A DNA stretch of 64,000 nt from Pseudomonas proteolytica (GTDB lineage Bacteria; Pseudomonadota; Gammaproteobacteria; Pseudomonadales; Pseudomonadaceae): contig NZ_VFEV01000010.1 in assembly GCF_007858275.1 (NCBI RefSeq), forward strand, positions 1-64,000. The letters are read 5' to 3'. Shown one piece after another: positions 37,938 through 47,194 of the stretch (the stretch's first letter is position 1; every line of letters begins with the position of its first letter). The translations under genes were made by a program, and so were the position numbers. The notes below the pieces were generated by a model. It was not told where the DNA came from. It saw only the letters and a list, made by a program, of their open reading frames with translations, and made no database searches.

Positions 37938-38297
37938 GAATTTACCCACCCGCACCGGCCACTATCCCGGCACAACCCAGCACCCGAATACTTCTGCTCG
38001 ACGATTTCAGTTCCATTGCCGCAAGGCTCCCTTTCAAGAATCCGCGGAGTTTATCTCAGCCCTGGGCAAACAAGAACGTTTCTCGCCAGAGAATGCCGCA
38101 CAGAGCTGATGAGAATTCACCGCAGAGATGACATAGTCGCGCTGACGACCAATGGAGTTGGCCCCAATGAAGCATAATTCGTCATCCCGGCGGCAAGCGT
38201 TGGATCAGTAACCTGCCCAACGCAAGTTGAGTGCAGTTTCGCCGGCGCCCGACCGGCGGCACCCCATTTCTGCGGTTCATGCCGCACTATATTCGGC
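37938..38297. other. Intergenic region upstream of cho
   Basis: These 360 nt lie between divergent genes. No convincing gene, repeat or LexA box was recognised, although cho is SOS-regulated in E. coli. Confidence 0.45.
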
Positions 38298-39137
38298 ATG
38301 CCTCTACGCCCGACTCCTCCCGCCCCATCCTTCGAATACCCTGCCCACCTTCGCGCCCAGGCCGAGGCGGCGCCGCGTGCGCCCGGCGTGTATTTTTTCT
38401 ACGCACAAGACGATTCGCTGCCGTTGTACATCGGTAAAAGTGTCGATCTTCGCAGCCGCCTGCTGGCGCACCTGCGCAACCCAGAAGAAGCGCGCATGTT
38501 GCGCCAGGCACAGCGGATCGAGTACCAGCAGACCGCAGGGGAAATCGGTGCATTGTTGCTGGAGTCGCGCCTGATCAAAGAGATGCAGCCCTTGAAGAAC
38601 AAACGCCTGCGCCGGCAACGGCGCCTGTGCTCGCTGCGCATGCACAACGGCAAACTCGAGATCATCGACACCACCGCGCTAGCCGAGGGGCCACAGTTGT
38701 ATGGGCTGTTTCGCAGCCGACGCATGGCAATCGAAGCGTTGATGCTGCTCGCCGACGAGCACCGTCTCTGCCATGGCCTGCTGGGCATAGAACCACCCAG
38801 CGCAAAGGGCTGTTTCCGCGCGCAGATCCGTAAATGCGCAGGAGCATGCCGGGGCGATGAAACCCATGCAGCCCACACCGAGCGTTTGCTACAGGCGTTG
38901 GCGCACTGGGCCGTCCATCGCTGGCCGTACCCCGCCGCCATTGCGCTGCATGAACGCCATGGCCAGATAGAGCAATACCACGTCGTGGACAACTGGCGGT
39001 ACATCGGGACTTATGCCTCGGAGGCCGAAGCCCGGTTGGCGCCGGCCCTGCCACCGCAGTCGTTCGATGCTGACAGCTACAAGATTCTTGTACGGCCCGT
39101 GCTATTCGAGAGCGCCCGTGTGGTGCTGCTTTCATAG
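38298..39137 (+). CDS. cho: Excinuclease Cho (UvrC homologue)
   Basis: This 279-residue endonuclease makes the 3' incision in nucleotide excision repair with UvrAB. The GIY-YIG domain is at about residues 25-105 (PGVYFFY, LYIGKSVDLRSRLLAHL, and Glu in ALLLESRLIKEMQP). A cysteine cluster (LCHGLLG, then GCFRAQIRKCAGAC) at about 155-183 matches the Fe-S-type cluster of UvrC and Cho. It lacks the UvrC C-terminal nuclease half, as expected for Cho (about 295 residues in E. coli). Confidence 0.93.
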   Translation: MPLRPTPPAPSFEYPAHLRAQAEAAPRAPGVYFFYAQDDSLPLYIGKSVDLRSRLLAHLRNPEEARMLRQAQRIEYQQTAGEIGALLLESRLIKEMQPLKNKRLRRQRRLCSLRMHNGKLEIIDTTALAEGPQLYGLFRSRRMAIEALMLLADEHRLCHGLLGIEPPSAKGCFRAQIRKCAGACRGDETHAAHTERLLQALAHWAVHRWPYPAAIALHERHGQIEQYHVVDNWRYIGTYASEAEARLAPALPPQSFDADSYKILVRPVLFESARVVLLS

Positions 39138-39230
39138 GTGGCGCCTGGCAGAACCCGCACGCCAGGAACCTTTTTCACAATCTGGAATCAGTGCTGCATG
39201 TTTTCATACCCATGACTCAGCGAATTCCCG

Positions 39231-39380
39231 ATGATTTTAAGAAGATCCCTGCTCTGTATCGCGTTGCTGGCCATCGGCTTTCTTGCCGGATACGCCGCAA
39301 AACCCAATGATGTGCTTCAAGTGACCGCTGGCCAACTCATAGAATGTGGCCAGGTGACCATTCCGACCTTGGGCATGTAA
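39231..39380 (+). CDS. Putative 49-residue secreted peptide
   Basis: The frame begins MILRRSLLCIALLAIGFLAG and continues AAKPNDVLQVTAGQLIECGQVTIPTLGM. It has a good signal-peptide shape and two cysteines. The ribosome site is weak and no family was recognised. It lies alone between cho and a lipoprotein gene. Confidence 0.4.
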   Translation: MILRRSLLCIALLAIGFLAGYAAKPNDVLQVTAGQLIECGQVTIPTLGM

Positions 39381-39480
39381 ACCCAGCAACAAGCGCCAGC
39401 CCTTACTGCGGTTTGACTTCAGGCACCCATAAGGTGCATGCGGTGGCCGCCTGGGCGATTAGCCAATCATGACGTCCGCA

Positions 39481-39801
39481 CTAGCCCGCCTTCAAGCTGC
39501 GATGCGTAGTCAACACGCCTTTGTCATCAAACAAGAAAATCATCTGGTTCCCCCCATTGTCCTGGCAAATAACGCCTTCAGTGCCTGCGTCGACGATCCC
39601 TTGGCAAGCCATGTTCCAGACATAAGGGCGGATTTGGCATTTCAGTGTCTTACCGTCTTCTATCACCAGATGATTAGTGGCCGAAATGCTTTCTGGCGCG
39701 GGTTTGGGGCAAGCGCCATCTCCCCAATTGACACCCTGATGATTGGGTTGCGAAACACAACCAGCCAGCAAGAGCATGGGCAGCAGGCATCGGTAATTCA
39801 T
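39481..39801 (-). CDS. Small lipoprotein of unknown function
   Basis: This 106-residue lipoprotein has signal MNYRCLLPMLLLAGC (lipobox LAGC). The mature part has four more cysteines (GACPKP, LKCQIR, NMACQG, VICQDN), so two disulfides are plausible. A strong AAGGAG lies 7 nt before the ATG at 39801. The family was not recognised. Confidence 0.82.
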   Translation of the reverse strand: MNYRCLLPMLLLAGCVSQPNHQGVNWGDGACPKPAPESISATNHLVIEDGKTLKCQIRPYVWNMACQGIVDAGTEGVICQDNGGNQMIFLFDDKGVLTTHRSLKAG

Positions 39802-40169
39802 GAGCACTCTCCTTAGTTGCAATAGGGTTGAGCGCAACCCTAACTTCGGCTTCGCTGGGGAACGGGGATTTAATTAATTTCCGGACCAATAAACTTTTAG
39901 AGAAGGCACTAAAAAGAAGCCTCTTTCACCACAAAAATAAAGCCCAAAAGTTAACATTGATTCGTTCGCGGGAGAACTAGCACAGATGGGCTAGTGGCTC
40001 ATTGCCTTTTATAAAAGCCCTGATTATTTTTTCGGGATGCCGCGCGACTATTGTCCAGTTGGTACCCTCCCGACTCAATGTTCTGCCTACCCAGTAGCCA
40101 CCTGACTTTAACTGCGCGTAAGCACTCATCCTTCACCCGCCCCACCAGCAACACAAGGACGTAAACACA
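39802..40169. other. Gene-free AT-rich stretch
   Basis: No gene, repeat or operator could be supported here. The stretch from 39865 to 39990 is noticeably AT-rich. Confidence 0.4.
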
Positions 40170-40345
40170 GTGAACAGGGAGCTCATCCTGATGCGCCATG
40201 GCCAGCTGAACCTGACCATGAGCGGCAAGGTTTCTTTAGTCGACATGCAATTGCCCGGTCATGGCTGGCCGAACACAAACTGCCCAACAGCCCACGGGTC
40301 AGCAGACTCATCCCCTGGCCGCACTCTGCCAGACGCTGCCATTTC
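40170..40345 (+). pseudogene. Possible remnant of a SixA-like histidine phosphatase
   Basis: The frame begins MNRELILMRHGQLNL, the RHG signature of the histidine-phosphatase family at its normal place. It then loses similarity, with proline-rich non-coding-like sequence from about 40250; a possible frame change yields WLAEHKLPNSPRVS. It is read as a decayed fragment. Chance similarity over 12 residues is the alternative. Confidence 0.35.
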
Positions 40346-40388
40346 CAGTCATAGGCCGATCAAGCTGGCAGCCCAAGAAAAGATTGTT

Positions 40389-40407
40389 AATGCGAAGCGC
40401 TATCATT
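40389..40407. promoter_or_regulatory. Candidate Fur box upstream of the second FecI gene
   Basis: AATGCGAAGCGCTATCATT is an imperfect inverted repeat. Its core TGCGAAGCGCTATCA agrees with the 7-1-7 Fur consensus at 10 of 15 positions. It lies 36 nt before the sigma gene, where iron control would be expected. Confidence 0.4.
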
Positions 40408-40442
40408 AAAGTACGGGGCTTTCCTCTGCGTGATCTCTGCCA

Positions 40443-40949
40443 ATGTCGAGCATGACCACCGAAGAGCTTGAGGTGGCGTTTCGGGCCCATGCCACCGAGT
40501 TGCGTTCGTTTCTTCATCGTCAGTTGCGCAATCCTGAGACTGCTGCCGATCTGACTCAGGAAACCTACCTGCGCCTGCTCCGTCAGCCACCCCGTAAACC
40601 GGTGCTCAACCTACGCGGCTTTATCTTTAAAATTGCCCGTAACTTGGCGATTGATCATGCACGCAGCAGGCAAACACGGGAGCGCCTCGACGAAGGCACC
40701 GCCTACCTTTACGAGGTAACGGGCGAAAGCCCGGCTCTGTTCGATGTCGTGGTAGCGCAACAGGAACTCGCCGCAATGGCCGCCGCTTTGCACCGCTTAC
40801 CTATCCAGTGCCAGGAGATATTTACCCTGTGCCGGCTGCGCAACCTTCCCCATAAGGAAGTAGCCTCTCAACTGCAGGTATCTGTAAGTACGGTGGAAAA
40901 ACAATTAGCTATTACTCTCGACTTTCTCAGCCAATGCCTGCAACGATAG
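40443..40949 (+). CDS. FecI-family ECF sigma factor (second locus)
   Basis: This 168-residue ECF sigma factor has region 2 (LRSFLHRQLRNPETAADLTQETYLRLL split over two helices, residues 20-48, with FKIARNLAIDHARSR at about 60-74) and region 4 helix-turn-helix LPHKEVASQLQVSVSTVEKQLA (about 138-158). It is first in the order sigma, FecR, receptor. A candidate Fur box lies just upstream. Confidence 0.92.
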   Translation: MSSMTTEELEVAFRAHATELRSFLHRQLRNPETAADLTQETYLRLLRQPPRKPVLNLRGFIFKIARNLAIDHARSRQTRERLDEGTAYLYEVTGESPALFDVVVAQQELAAMAAALHRLPIQCQEIFTLCRLRNLPHKEVASQLQVSVSTVEKQLAITLDFLSQCLQR

Positions 40950-40954
40950 CCGGT

Positions 40955-41890
40955 ATGCATGATCAATCCGACACCCCCCAATCCATTAGCGAAGTCCAGC
41001 GCACTGCCCACGCGTGGGTGATTCGCCTTACCTCGGGCTCGGTGCAGCCCTCTGATGTGGCCGCGGCGCGGGCATGGTGCGAACAGGCACCGGAGCATCA
41101 GCAGGCGTTTGTCGAGGCGCGTCGGCTGTGGAGTTTAAGCGCACATCTGGCCGAGCCTCGTGCCGCAGCACGGCCGTCGTCGCGACGCGTGTGGGCAATG
41201 GGTATCGCAGCATCGTTGGTACTCGGGCTCGGCGTGGCATGGGCGCAATACATGGCGTTGGACGCAGACTATTACACCGGCACCGCTGAGCGTCGCCAGG
41301 TCACGCTTGCTGATGGTTCTCACATCACCTTGAATGCCAACAGCGCCGTTGATGTGAATTTCACTGACGATGGGCGCCGCATTACCCTGCGCAAGGGCGA
41401 GGCCGTGTTCGATGTAAAGCCGGACCCACAACGGCCCTTCAGTGTGCAGGCAGGGGCCCTGAGCGCTACGGCCCTGGGCACGATCTACGCAGTGCGCCGT
41501 GATGGAGAGCACGTGGATGTCACGGTGCGCCGCGGGCGTGTGGCTGTCACCAATGCGCCTGACAAGGTGACGCTCAGCGCTGGCGAAACCGTGGGTGGGC
41601 GTGCCGATGGCCTGGGCGCCAAGCAGAGTGTGGTCGTCGACACGATACTGGCGTGGGAGCAGGGTCGCCTGGTCTTCGAAATGACGCCGCTTGCGCAGGT
41701 GCTTGAGCAGGTCGAACGCTATCGTCCGGGGATCATCCTGATACGGGACACGAGCCTGGGCGCACTCAAAGTCAGCGGCACCTTTCAACTCGACGACCTG
41801 GACGACGGCCTGGCGACGCTGGAGAAAGTCTTCCCCCTCAAGATCGAGCGCTACACCGACTATCTGCTGGTGATCTCCTCCAAGACTTGA
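40955..41890 (+). CDS. FecR-family anti-sigma factor (second locus)
   Basis: This 311-residue protein has an N-terminal cytoplasmic domain (SEVQRTAHAWVIRLTSG), a membrane helix at about residues 80-98 (AMGIAASLVLGLGVAWAQY), the periplasmic FecR domain (RRQVTLADGSHITLNANSAV) and a C-terminal domain ending LVISSKT. The start is ambiguous: ATG at 40955 or at 40934, which overlaps the sigma gene by 16 nt. It should relay receptor occupancy to the 40443 sigma factor. Confidence 0.92.
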   Translation: MHDQSDTPQSISEVQRTAHAWVIRLTSGSVQPSDVAAARAWCEQAPEHQQAFVEARRLWSLSAHLAEPRAAARPSSRRVWAMGIAASLVLGLGVAWAQYMALDADYYTGTAERRQVTLADGSHITLNANSAVDVNFTDDGRRITLRKGEAVFDVKPDPQRPFSVQAGALSATALGTIYAVRRDGEHVDVTVRRGRVAVTNAPDKVTLSAGETVGGRADGLGAKQSVVVDTILAWEQGRLVFEMTPLAQVLEQVERYRPGIILIRDTSLGALKVSGTFQLDDLDDGLATLEKVFPLKIERYTDYLLVISSKT

Positions 41891-41936
41891 CTATTTTTAC
41901 GGGTGTTGGCGTGTCACCCGTCTTCCCTCCCTAGAA

Positions 41937-41951
41937 TGATAATGTTTCGTA
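41937..41951. promoter_or_regulatory. Candidate Fur or sigma-dependent site before the receptor
   Basis: TGATAATGTTTCGTA contains a perfect Fur half-site TGATAAT and agrees with the 7-1-7 consensus at 10 of 15 positions. It lies in the 76-nt gap before the receptor ATG. Confidence 0.35.
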
Positions 41952-41966
41952 TTAGGGGGAGCACTG

Positions 41967-44372
41967 ATGCAGCATCCGTTACCTGAAGGTTTGCCAATAA
42001 AATCTTTGTCCGCAGCCCCGCTTACATTGTTGTGCGTGCTGATATCCGGCCTGGCGTTTGCTGATCCCCACTCATTCAATATCGCACCGCAACCCTTGGC
42101 GAGCGCGCTGAACCGCCTGGCTGCCCAAAGCGGTTTACAGGTGATAGTGGATGGCACGTTGGTAGCCGGCAAAAACAGCCTTGGGGTGGTCGGCCCCAAA
42201 GAGCCAGAGGCGGCACTGGCTGAAGTATTGAAAGGCAGCGGCTTGACCTGGCGCGCGACCGGCGCGAACAGCGTGATGCTGGAGAAGGCTCCCGAATCGA
42301 GCAGCACCCTGCAATTGGGGGAAACGGCAATCGTCGGCCAGGAGATGGGCGAAACGACCGAGAACACCGGTTCCTATACCACCGGCGCCATGCAGACCGC
42401 CACCAAGCTGCCCTTGACCTTGCGTGAAACGCCACAGTCGGTCAGCGTGGTCACGCGCAAACGCATGGACGACAAGGCCATGACCACCATCAGTGATGTG
42501 GCCCAAAGCGCGCCGGGGATTTTCCTCAATAACTCCGGCGGCGTGGCGCGCCCCACCTTCAGCGCGCGCGGGTTTGACGTCGACACCGTCATGTACGACG
42601 GTTTTCCCACCAGCTTCCTCACCTACCTGCCCAGCAGCGAAGCCAACCTGGCCATGTATGACCGGGTGGAAATCGTTCGCGGCGCCACCGGCCTGGCCCA
42701 AGGCGCCGGCAGCCCTGCGGCCGCCATCAACCTGGTGCGTAAACGCCCGACACATAAGTTCCAGGCGGTGCTCACCGGCAGCGCTGGCAGTTGGGACGAT
42801 TACAGCAGCACCCTGGACATTGGCGGCCCACTCAATGAAAGCGGCACTTTGCGCGCCCGTACCGTGCTCTCGCGGCAAGACTCGAAAAGCTTCCGCGAGT
42901 CGGTGGAAAGTGACGCGGACCTGTACTACGGCGTGGTAGACGCCGACCTGACTGATACCACCACTTTGACACTGGGCGCCTATCGGCAGAAGGACTACAC
43001 CAACTACGTCTGGGGCGGGTTGCCCATGGCCCGTGGCGGTGGCCATCTAGGGCTACCCCGGGACACGTTCCTGGGACACGACTATGAATACATGAACAAC
43101 CGCACCACCGGTTATTTCGCGACCCTGGAGCACGGTTTCGCCAACGACTGGAAGCTGCGCATGGCAGCCATGCAGTCGACGACCGACAATGACGTACTGG
43201 CCTCTTCCATATGGGGATACAACCGCCACTATCTATGGACGCAAGCCATGGAGCAGAAGGAAAGAGGTTATGACCTGGCCCTCAGCGGCCCCTTCCAGTT
43301 GCTGGGTCAAGAACATGACTTCAGCATGGGCCTCAGCAAGCGCCAGCTGGATTATCGTACCGGTAATATTTGGGAAAGGTTCATCGACAGCAACGTCGAT
43401 CTGTTCGCGTGGGACCCACGTGGTCATACCAAGCCCAATATCGTCAAAGGCCCCGACGGCCGCCTCGAGACGACGACTCAGGACAGTCTCTATGCCAGCA
43501 CCCGCCTGCGCTTGACCGAACCTCTGTCGCTGATTCTCGGCGGTCGTCTGGACTGGTACGAATTCGAAAGCAGGGCCACCCCCGCAAGCAGCTACAAGGT
43601 CACGCGCAATTTGACCCGCTATGCCGGCCTGGTCTATGACCTGGACGCCAATCACTCGGTCTACGTCAGCTACACCGATATCTTCAAGCCACAGACCGAA
43701 AAAGGCCTCGGTGGGCAAGTGATCGAGCCTATCTTGGGCGAGAACTACGAAGTGGGTATCAAGGGCGAATACTTCGATGGCGCACTGAACGCCAGCCTCG
43801 CTGTTTTCCAGATTGATCAGAAGAATCGCGCCCAGGAATTGCCTGACGTCAAAGGCTGCGGTCCAGCCGCCAACAGTTCGTGCCACGAGGCTTCCGGCCT
43901 GGTGCGCAGCCGAGGTGTTGACCTGGAAATTCAGGGCGCCCTGACCGAAAACTGGCAACTGGCCGCTGGGTACACCTACACCCAGACGAAATACGTCAAC
44001 GACGCCAATGCAACCCTGGAAGGCCAGGACTTCAACCGCCGACTGCCGCGTCAGCTATTCAAGCTCTCCACGATCTACAGCCTACCCGGCGACCTGCAAC
44101 GCTGGCGCATTGGCGGTGATGTTTACCAGCAGAGCCAGATCCGCACCGCGGGAGGCAGCGGTAGCAGTGCATGGCAAAATCGACAGGGCTCGTACACCGT
44201 GGCCGGCCTGGTGGCAGGCTACAAGGCCAGCGAGCAACTGGATTTGCAGTTCAACGTAAACAACCTGTTCGACCGTACTTATTACGTCAGCATCGCCAAC
44301 GGGGGCTATGAACCGTACGACGTCTACGGCGACCCACGCAATTTCAAACTGACGGCCCGCTACAGCTTCTAA
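41967..44372 (+). CDS. TonB-dependent siderophore receptor with signalling (STN) domain (second locus)
   Basis: This 801-residue outer-membrane receptor has a signal peptide (to about residue 32, GLAFAD), an STN domain (about 35-110, SFNIAPQPLASALNRLAAQSGLQ split over two strands), a plug (about 145-255, RETPQSVSVVTRKRM and RVEIVRGATGLAQGAGSPAA) and a barrel ending LTARYSF with the C-terminal Phe. GGGGAG lies 5-6 nt before the ATG. Its neighbours are a sigma and anti-sigma pair, so uptake is ligand-induced. The ferrisiderophore is unknown. Confidence 0.94.
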   Translation: MQHPLPEGLPIKSLSAAPLTLLCVLISGLAFADPHSFNIAPQPLASALNRLAAQSGLQVIVDGTLVAGKNSLGVVGPKEPEAALAEVLKGSGLTWRATGANSVMLEKAPESSSTLQLGETAIVGQEMGETTENTGSYTTGAMQTATKLPLTLRETPQSVSVVTRKRMDDKAMTTISDVAQSAPGIFLNNSGGVARPTFSARGFDVDTVMYDGFPTSFLTYLPSSEANLAMYDRVEIVRGATGLAQGAGSPAAAINLVRKRPTHKFQAVLTGSAGSWDDYSSTLDIGGPLNESGTLRARTVLSRQDSKSFRESVESDADLYYGVVDADLTDTTTLTLGAYRQKDYTNYVWGGLPMARGGGHLGLPRDTFLGHDYEYMNNRTTGYFATLEHGFANDWKLRMAAMQSTTDNDVLASSIWGYNRHYLWTQAMEQKERGYDLALSGPFQLLGQEHDFSMGLSKRQLDYRTGNIWERFIDSNVDLFAWDPRGHTKPNIVKGPDGRLETTTQDSLYASTRLRLTEPLSLILGGRLDWYEFESRATPASSYKVTRNLTRYAGLVYDLDANHSVYVSYTDIFKPQTEKGLGGQVIEPILGENYEVGIKGEYFDGALNASLAVFQIDQKNRAQELPDVKGCGPAANSSCHEASGLVRSRGVDLEIQGALTENWQLAAGYTYTQTKYVNDANATLEGQDFNRRLPRQLFKLSTIYSLPGDLQRWRIGGDVYQQSQIRTAGGSGSSAWQNRQGSYTVAGLVAGYKASEQLDLQFNVNNLFDRTYYVSIANGGYEPYDVYGDPRNFKLTARYSF

Positions 44373-44641
44373 GACGCGGCTGGACTCTCATGTCCAAGGA
44401 CGGACGTGGCGAGATGCTAGGACGATTGCGCTACGGGGTAAACGCCGCCATAGCCGCACACGGGACCGCAATCTTACTCATTGCCACGCCCATGTGATTG
44501 ATGACCGGCGCGTAGCGCTGGCGTTCCACAGAAGACTGGCGGTTCAGGGACGCTAATAACCCCATCGAGATTTTTCAGCTGTTACGCAATGCTCCTCTTT
44601 TTTTGTGGTCTCTACCCTGACTCCGCAACAGGACAGGCCCC

Positions 44642-45244
44642 ATGTCGATACGCACTGCACTCTGCCTGCTGGCTCTGCCGTTGTTCGCAGGCTGCCAGTA
44701 TTTGCCACACACCGATTACTTCACGGCACCTGAAAACGAGCCGAACCCCGCCTGGATCCGCATCGTCAACTTCACTCAGCATGCCGATCTGTACCAATAC
44801 GAAAACGGCATACGCTCGGGCGGCGTCATTCGCAGTGGGCCGCTTCCGTTCATCCATACGCAAGATGAGGGTATGCCGAAAGCAGGGCAAAACCTCACGT
44901 CGGACTATTACGAAACGCGGATCCGACCAGGCATCGAAACGCATGTGGGTATGTTCTGGGAAGGGGGACGCACGCAATCCTGCTCTGTCACGACGAAGTT
45001 CACGCCCCAAGCTGGGCGCTTTTACCAGTTCAGGCTGACATCAGGTTCAGCAGGCACCTGCACGCTGTATCCGTCTCTGATCGAGCGCGACAAAAACGCA
45101 GATGGCTGGCATCTCACACCAAACTCGCAGGTGTCGTACAAAGGCGAAGGGCCGACGGCCAAAACCCATTACAACAATAGCCGCTTCGAAGATCCCGATT
45201 ATCATCCACCGGCGGATCTCTACCCTGGCATAGATGTTTTATAA
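44642..45244 (+). CDS. Lipoprotein of unknown function
   Basis: This 200-residue lipoprotein has signal MSIRTALCLLALPLFAGC. The mature domain is polar with a beta-rich look (IRIVNFTQHADLYQYENG) and two further cysteines (QSCSV, GTCTLYPSL). No family was named. The next gene starts 22 nt downstream, so the two may form an operon. Confidence 0.82.
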   Translation: MSIRTALCLLALPLFAGCQYLPHTDYFTAPENEPNPAWIRIVNFTQHADLYQYENGIRSGGVIRSGPLPFIHTQDEGMPKAGQNLTSDYYETRIRPGIETHVGMFWEGGRTQSCSVTTKFTPQAGRFYQFRLTSGSAGTCTLYPSLIERDKNADGWHLTPNSQVSYKGEGPTAKTHYNNSRFEDPDYHPPADLYPGIDVL

Positions 45245-45266
45245 AGCGGGCCACGGGGACAAACTC

Positions 45267-45608
45267 ATGGCTGCCAACACAACTACAAGGAGTCGTTCAT
45301 TGGGTGTCAGAAAGTACTGGCCAGCGCTCGCCGAGCGAGCCTCAGAGGATCTATTCGCATGGTCGGCCTTTGTCGCGCAAACAGAATTCCTGTGGCAGGA
45401 CACTGCTTTGGTCCAGGACGCCGTCGCTTGGCAACGCCTCTGGTTCGAACTGGAGATAATCAACGGGCTTGCGTTGGCGCAATGGGAAGATCAGGGCAGG
45501 CCTGATGACTGGTCCTGCTGCTGGAACAAAGACTATCGCCAAGAAGCGGCCGCCCTGGCGTCTGAACTGGTAGCAATGCTTCGCGATGCAGATTCATCTG
45601 CCTCCTGA
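45267..45608 (+). CDS. Hypothetical soluble protein
   Basis: This 113-residue protein (MAANTTTRSRSLGVRKYWPALAERA...) is rich in tryptophan and acidic residues and mostly helical in appearance. The ATG at 45267 has GGGGA about 7 nt upstream. No family was recognised. It follows the lipoprotein gene closely. Confidence 0.7.
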   Translation: MAANTTTRSRSLGVRKYWPALAERASEDLFAWSAFVAQTEFLWQDTALVQDAVAWQRLWFELEIINGLALAQWEDQGRPDDWSCCWNKDYRQEAAALASELVAMLRDADSSAS

Positions 45609-45709
45609 ATACACGAGCGGCGGCCACGGTGCCCGGCAGACACGCGCTCCCTGCGCTTCTTGCCGCGATTGTAAAGCTGGGGGCAATTCAGCCCTACCCA
45701 ATCAGTTAT

Positions 45710-46768
45710 TCACCGTGGCGTACCATGAGTTGGCGGCATGAGCTGCTTGCCATCCCTAAAAACACGATCCTTACCGTTGCGCTTGGCCTCATACATATTA
45801 CAGTCGGCAGACTTAAGTACTGCAGACATGTCGGACGTCGCCGAGAATCGTGCGATACCGGCACTGCAGGTGTAGTGATGGGGTGGCGAGACGCTGTGCC
45901 GGATCGCCTCCAAAAGCCGCAACGCGTATTCATTGGCGACCGAATCATCGTCACCCAACAGTAAAACCCCGAACTCCTCCCCACCAATCCTTCCAACAGT
46001 GTGACTGCCAGGCGTGGACTGCAAGCACGCGGCCATTGCGCATAAAATCTTGTCGCCCACATCGTGACCATACTGATCATTTTTAATTTTAAAACTGTCG
46101 ATATCCAACATTATAAAATAGCCATCGCCCCCACCTGCCATCACTTGCTGGAAACTCTCCATAAATGCTCGCCGGTTGAGTATAGAGGTAAGAAAATCGG
46201 TCTCCGCCAGGGTTCTGAACTCACTCTCGATCAATAACACTGAGCGCATATTTTTCAAATATGTAAAGCTCAGGGTAAAGCCAATTGACATGGACGATAC
46301 GCAAAACAGCACCAGGTATACTTCCAGCCCCCTATACATGCCCACGTCAAGGTTTGACCACATCAAAATCCACACCAGCGCACTGGAGAGCAGATAGTCT
46401 TGAACCGTGATAAATAAGATGGCGCTACTCACCACAATTATAACGGCCAGAGGCAAGGCGAATACACGCAGCTCTGCACCGGAATCAATCACACAAGAAA
46501 AACCAAATGCCAATACAACGATGTATACGCCACCCAAAAGCCGCCATACCAGGAAGTTACCGGTCGCACGATGAAAGTGACAAACTAAGAGCAGGCACAT
46601 GGTAATTGAAAAATTCAGCCAATTGATACTCGGCACTGGATCCACCAACAAAACACCCAGCCACGCCACCACCCCAACCAACTCAACTTTTGTTACCGCG
46701 GGTGATAACAATGTCCGTATTCGCGGCCTAATCTTGAAAGTCGCTGGCATCTCTAATTCCCTTTCCAT
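45710..46768 (-). CDS. Membrane diguanylate cyclase
   Basis: This 352-residue protein has five to six N-terminal membrane helices (about residues 28-175) followed by a GGDEF domain with GGEEF at 262-266 and the metal-binding LDIDSFKIKND. The I-site position reads PGSH, not RxxD, so allosteric product inhibition is not expected. The start may be 46768 or 46750 (MPATFKIRPR). The sequence is more AT-rich than most of the window. The small gene at 46780 is immediately upstream on the same strand. Confidence 0.92.
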   Translation of the reverse strand: MERELEMPATFKIRPRIRTLLSPAVTKVELVGVVAWLGVLLVDPVPSINWLNFSITMCLLLVCHFHRATGNFLVWRLLGGVYIVVLAFGFSCVIDSGAELRVFALPLAVIIVVSSAILFITVQDYLLSSALVWILMWSNLDVGMYRGLEVYLVLFCVSSMSIGFTLSFTYLKNMRSVLLIESEFRTLAETDFLTSILNRRAFMESFQQVMAGGGDGYFIMLDIDSFKIKNDQYGHDVGDKILCAMAACLQSTPGSHTVGRIGGEEFGVLLLGDDDSVANEYALRLLEAIRHSVSPPHHYTCSAGIARFSATSDMSAVLKSADCNMYEAKRNGKDRVFRDGKQLMPPTHGTPR

Positions 46769-46779
46769 AACGACTCAGA

Positions 46780-46995
46780 TTATTCGACGTCTTCGCCCTG
46801 CCCCCTTTCAATCATTTCGATAAAAAAATTTGCCGACAGCCGTGCCATCTGCCGCCACTCCGTGTCGCTAACAAGGCCGCTGCGCAACAATTCGTCTGCC
46901 GCGTCCAACAGACCGAAATAGTAAGTTTCCAAATCCATTTCTGGCTCATATCGAACAATCAGGGCTTCCCAATCTTGCATAGCTGAACTTTTCAT
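46780..46995 (-). CDS. Small acidic protein upstream of the diguanylate cyclase
   Basis: This 71-residue acidic helical protein (MKSSAMQDWEALIVRYEPEMD..., ending MIERGQGEDVE) lies 11-29 nt before the cyclase start, so co-transcription is likely. GGGA lies 8 nt before its ATG. No family was recognised. Confidence 0.65.
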   Translation of the reverse strand: MKSSAMQDWEALIVRYEPEMDLETYYFGLLDAADELLRSGLVSDTEWRQMARLSANFFIEMIERGQGEDVE

Positions 46996-47194
46996 AAGCT
47001 CGTCCCACGCGGCTCACACATTCTTTTCGACATACACACAAGGTCGACCACCGCACGTTATTAGCATTTTTGGAAAGATAGTTTATTCAAGCTGCAATTT
47101 CAGAATAGGTAGTTTTTCTACGTGCGAGCAACGTGCACAAAAAAGGTCCAAGGATTACTTCCACTGCCTTGTAATGACATGCTAACGATGCTCA

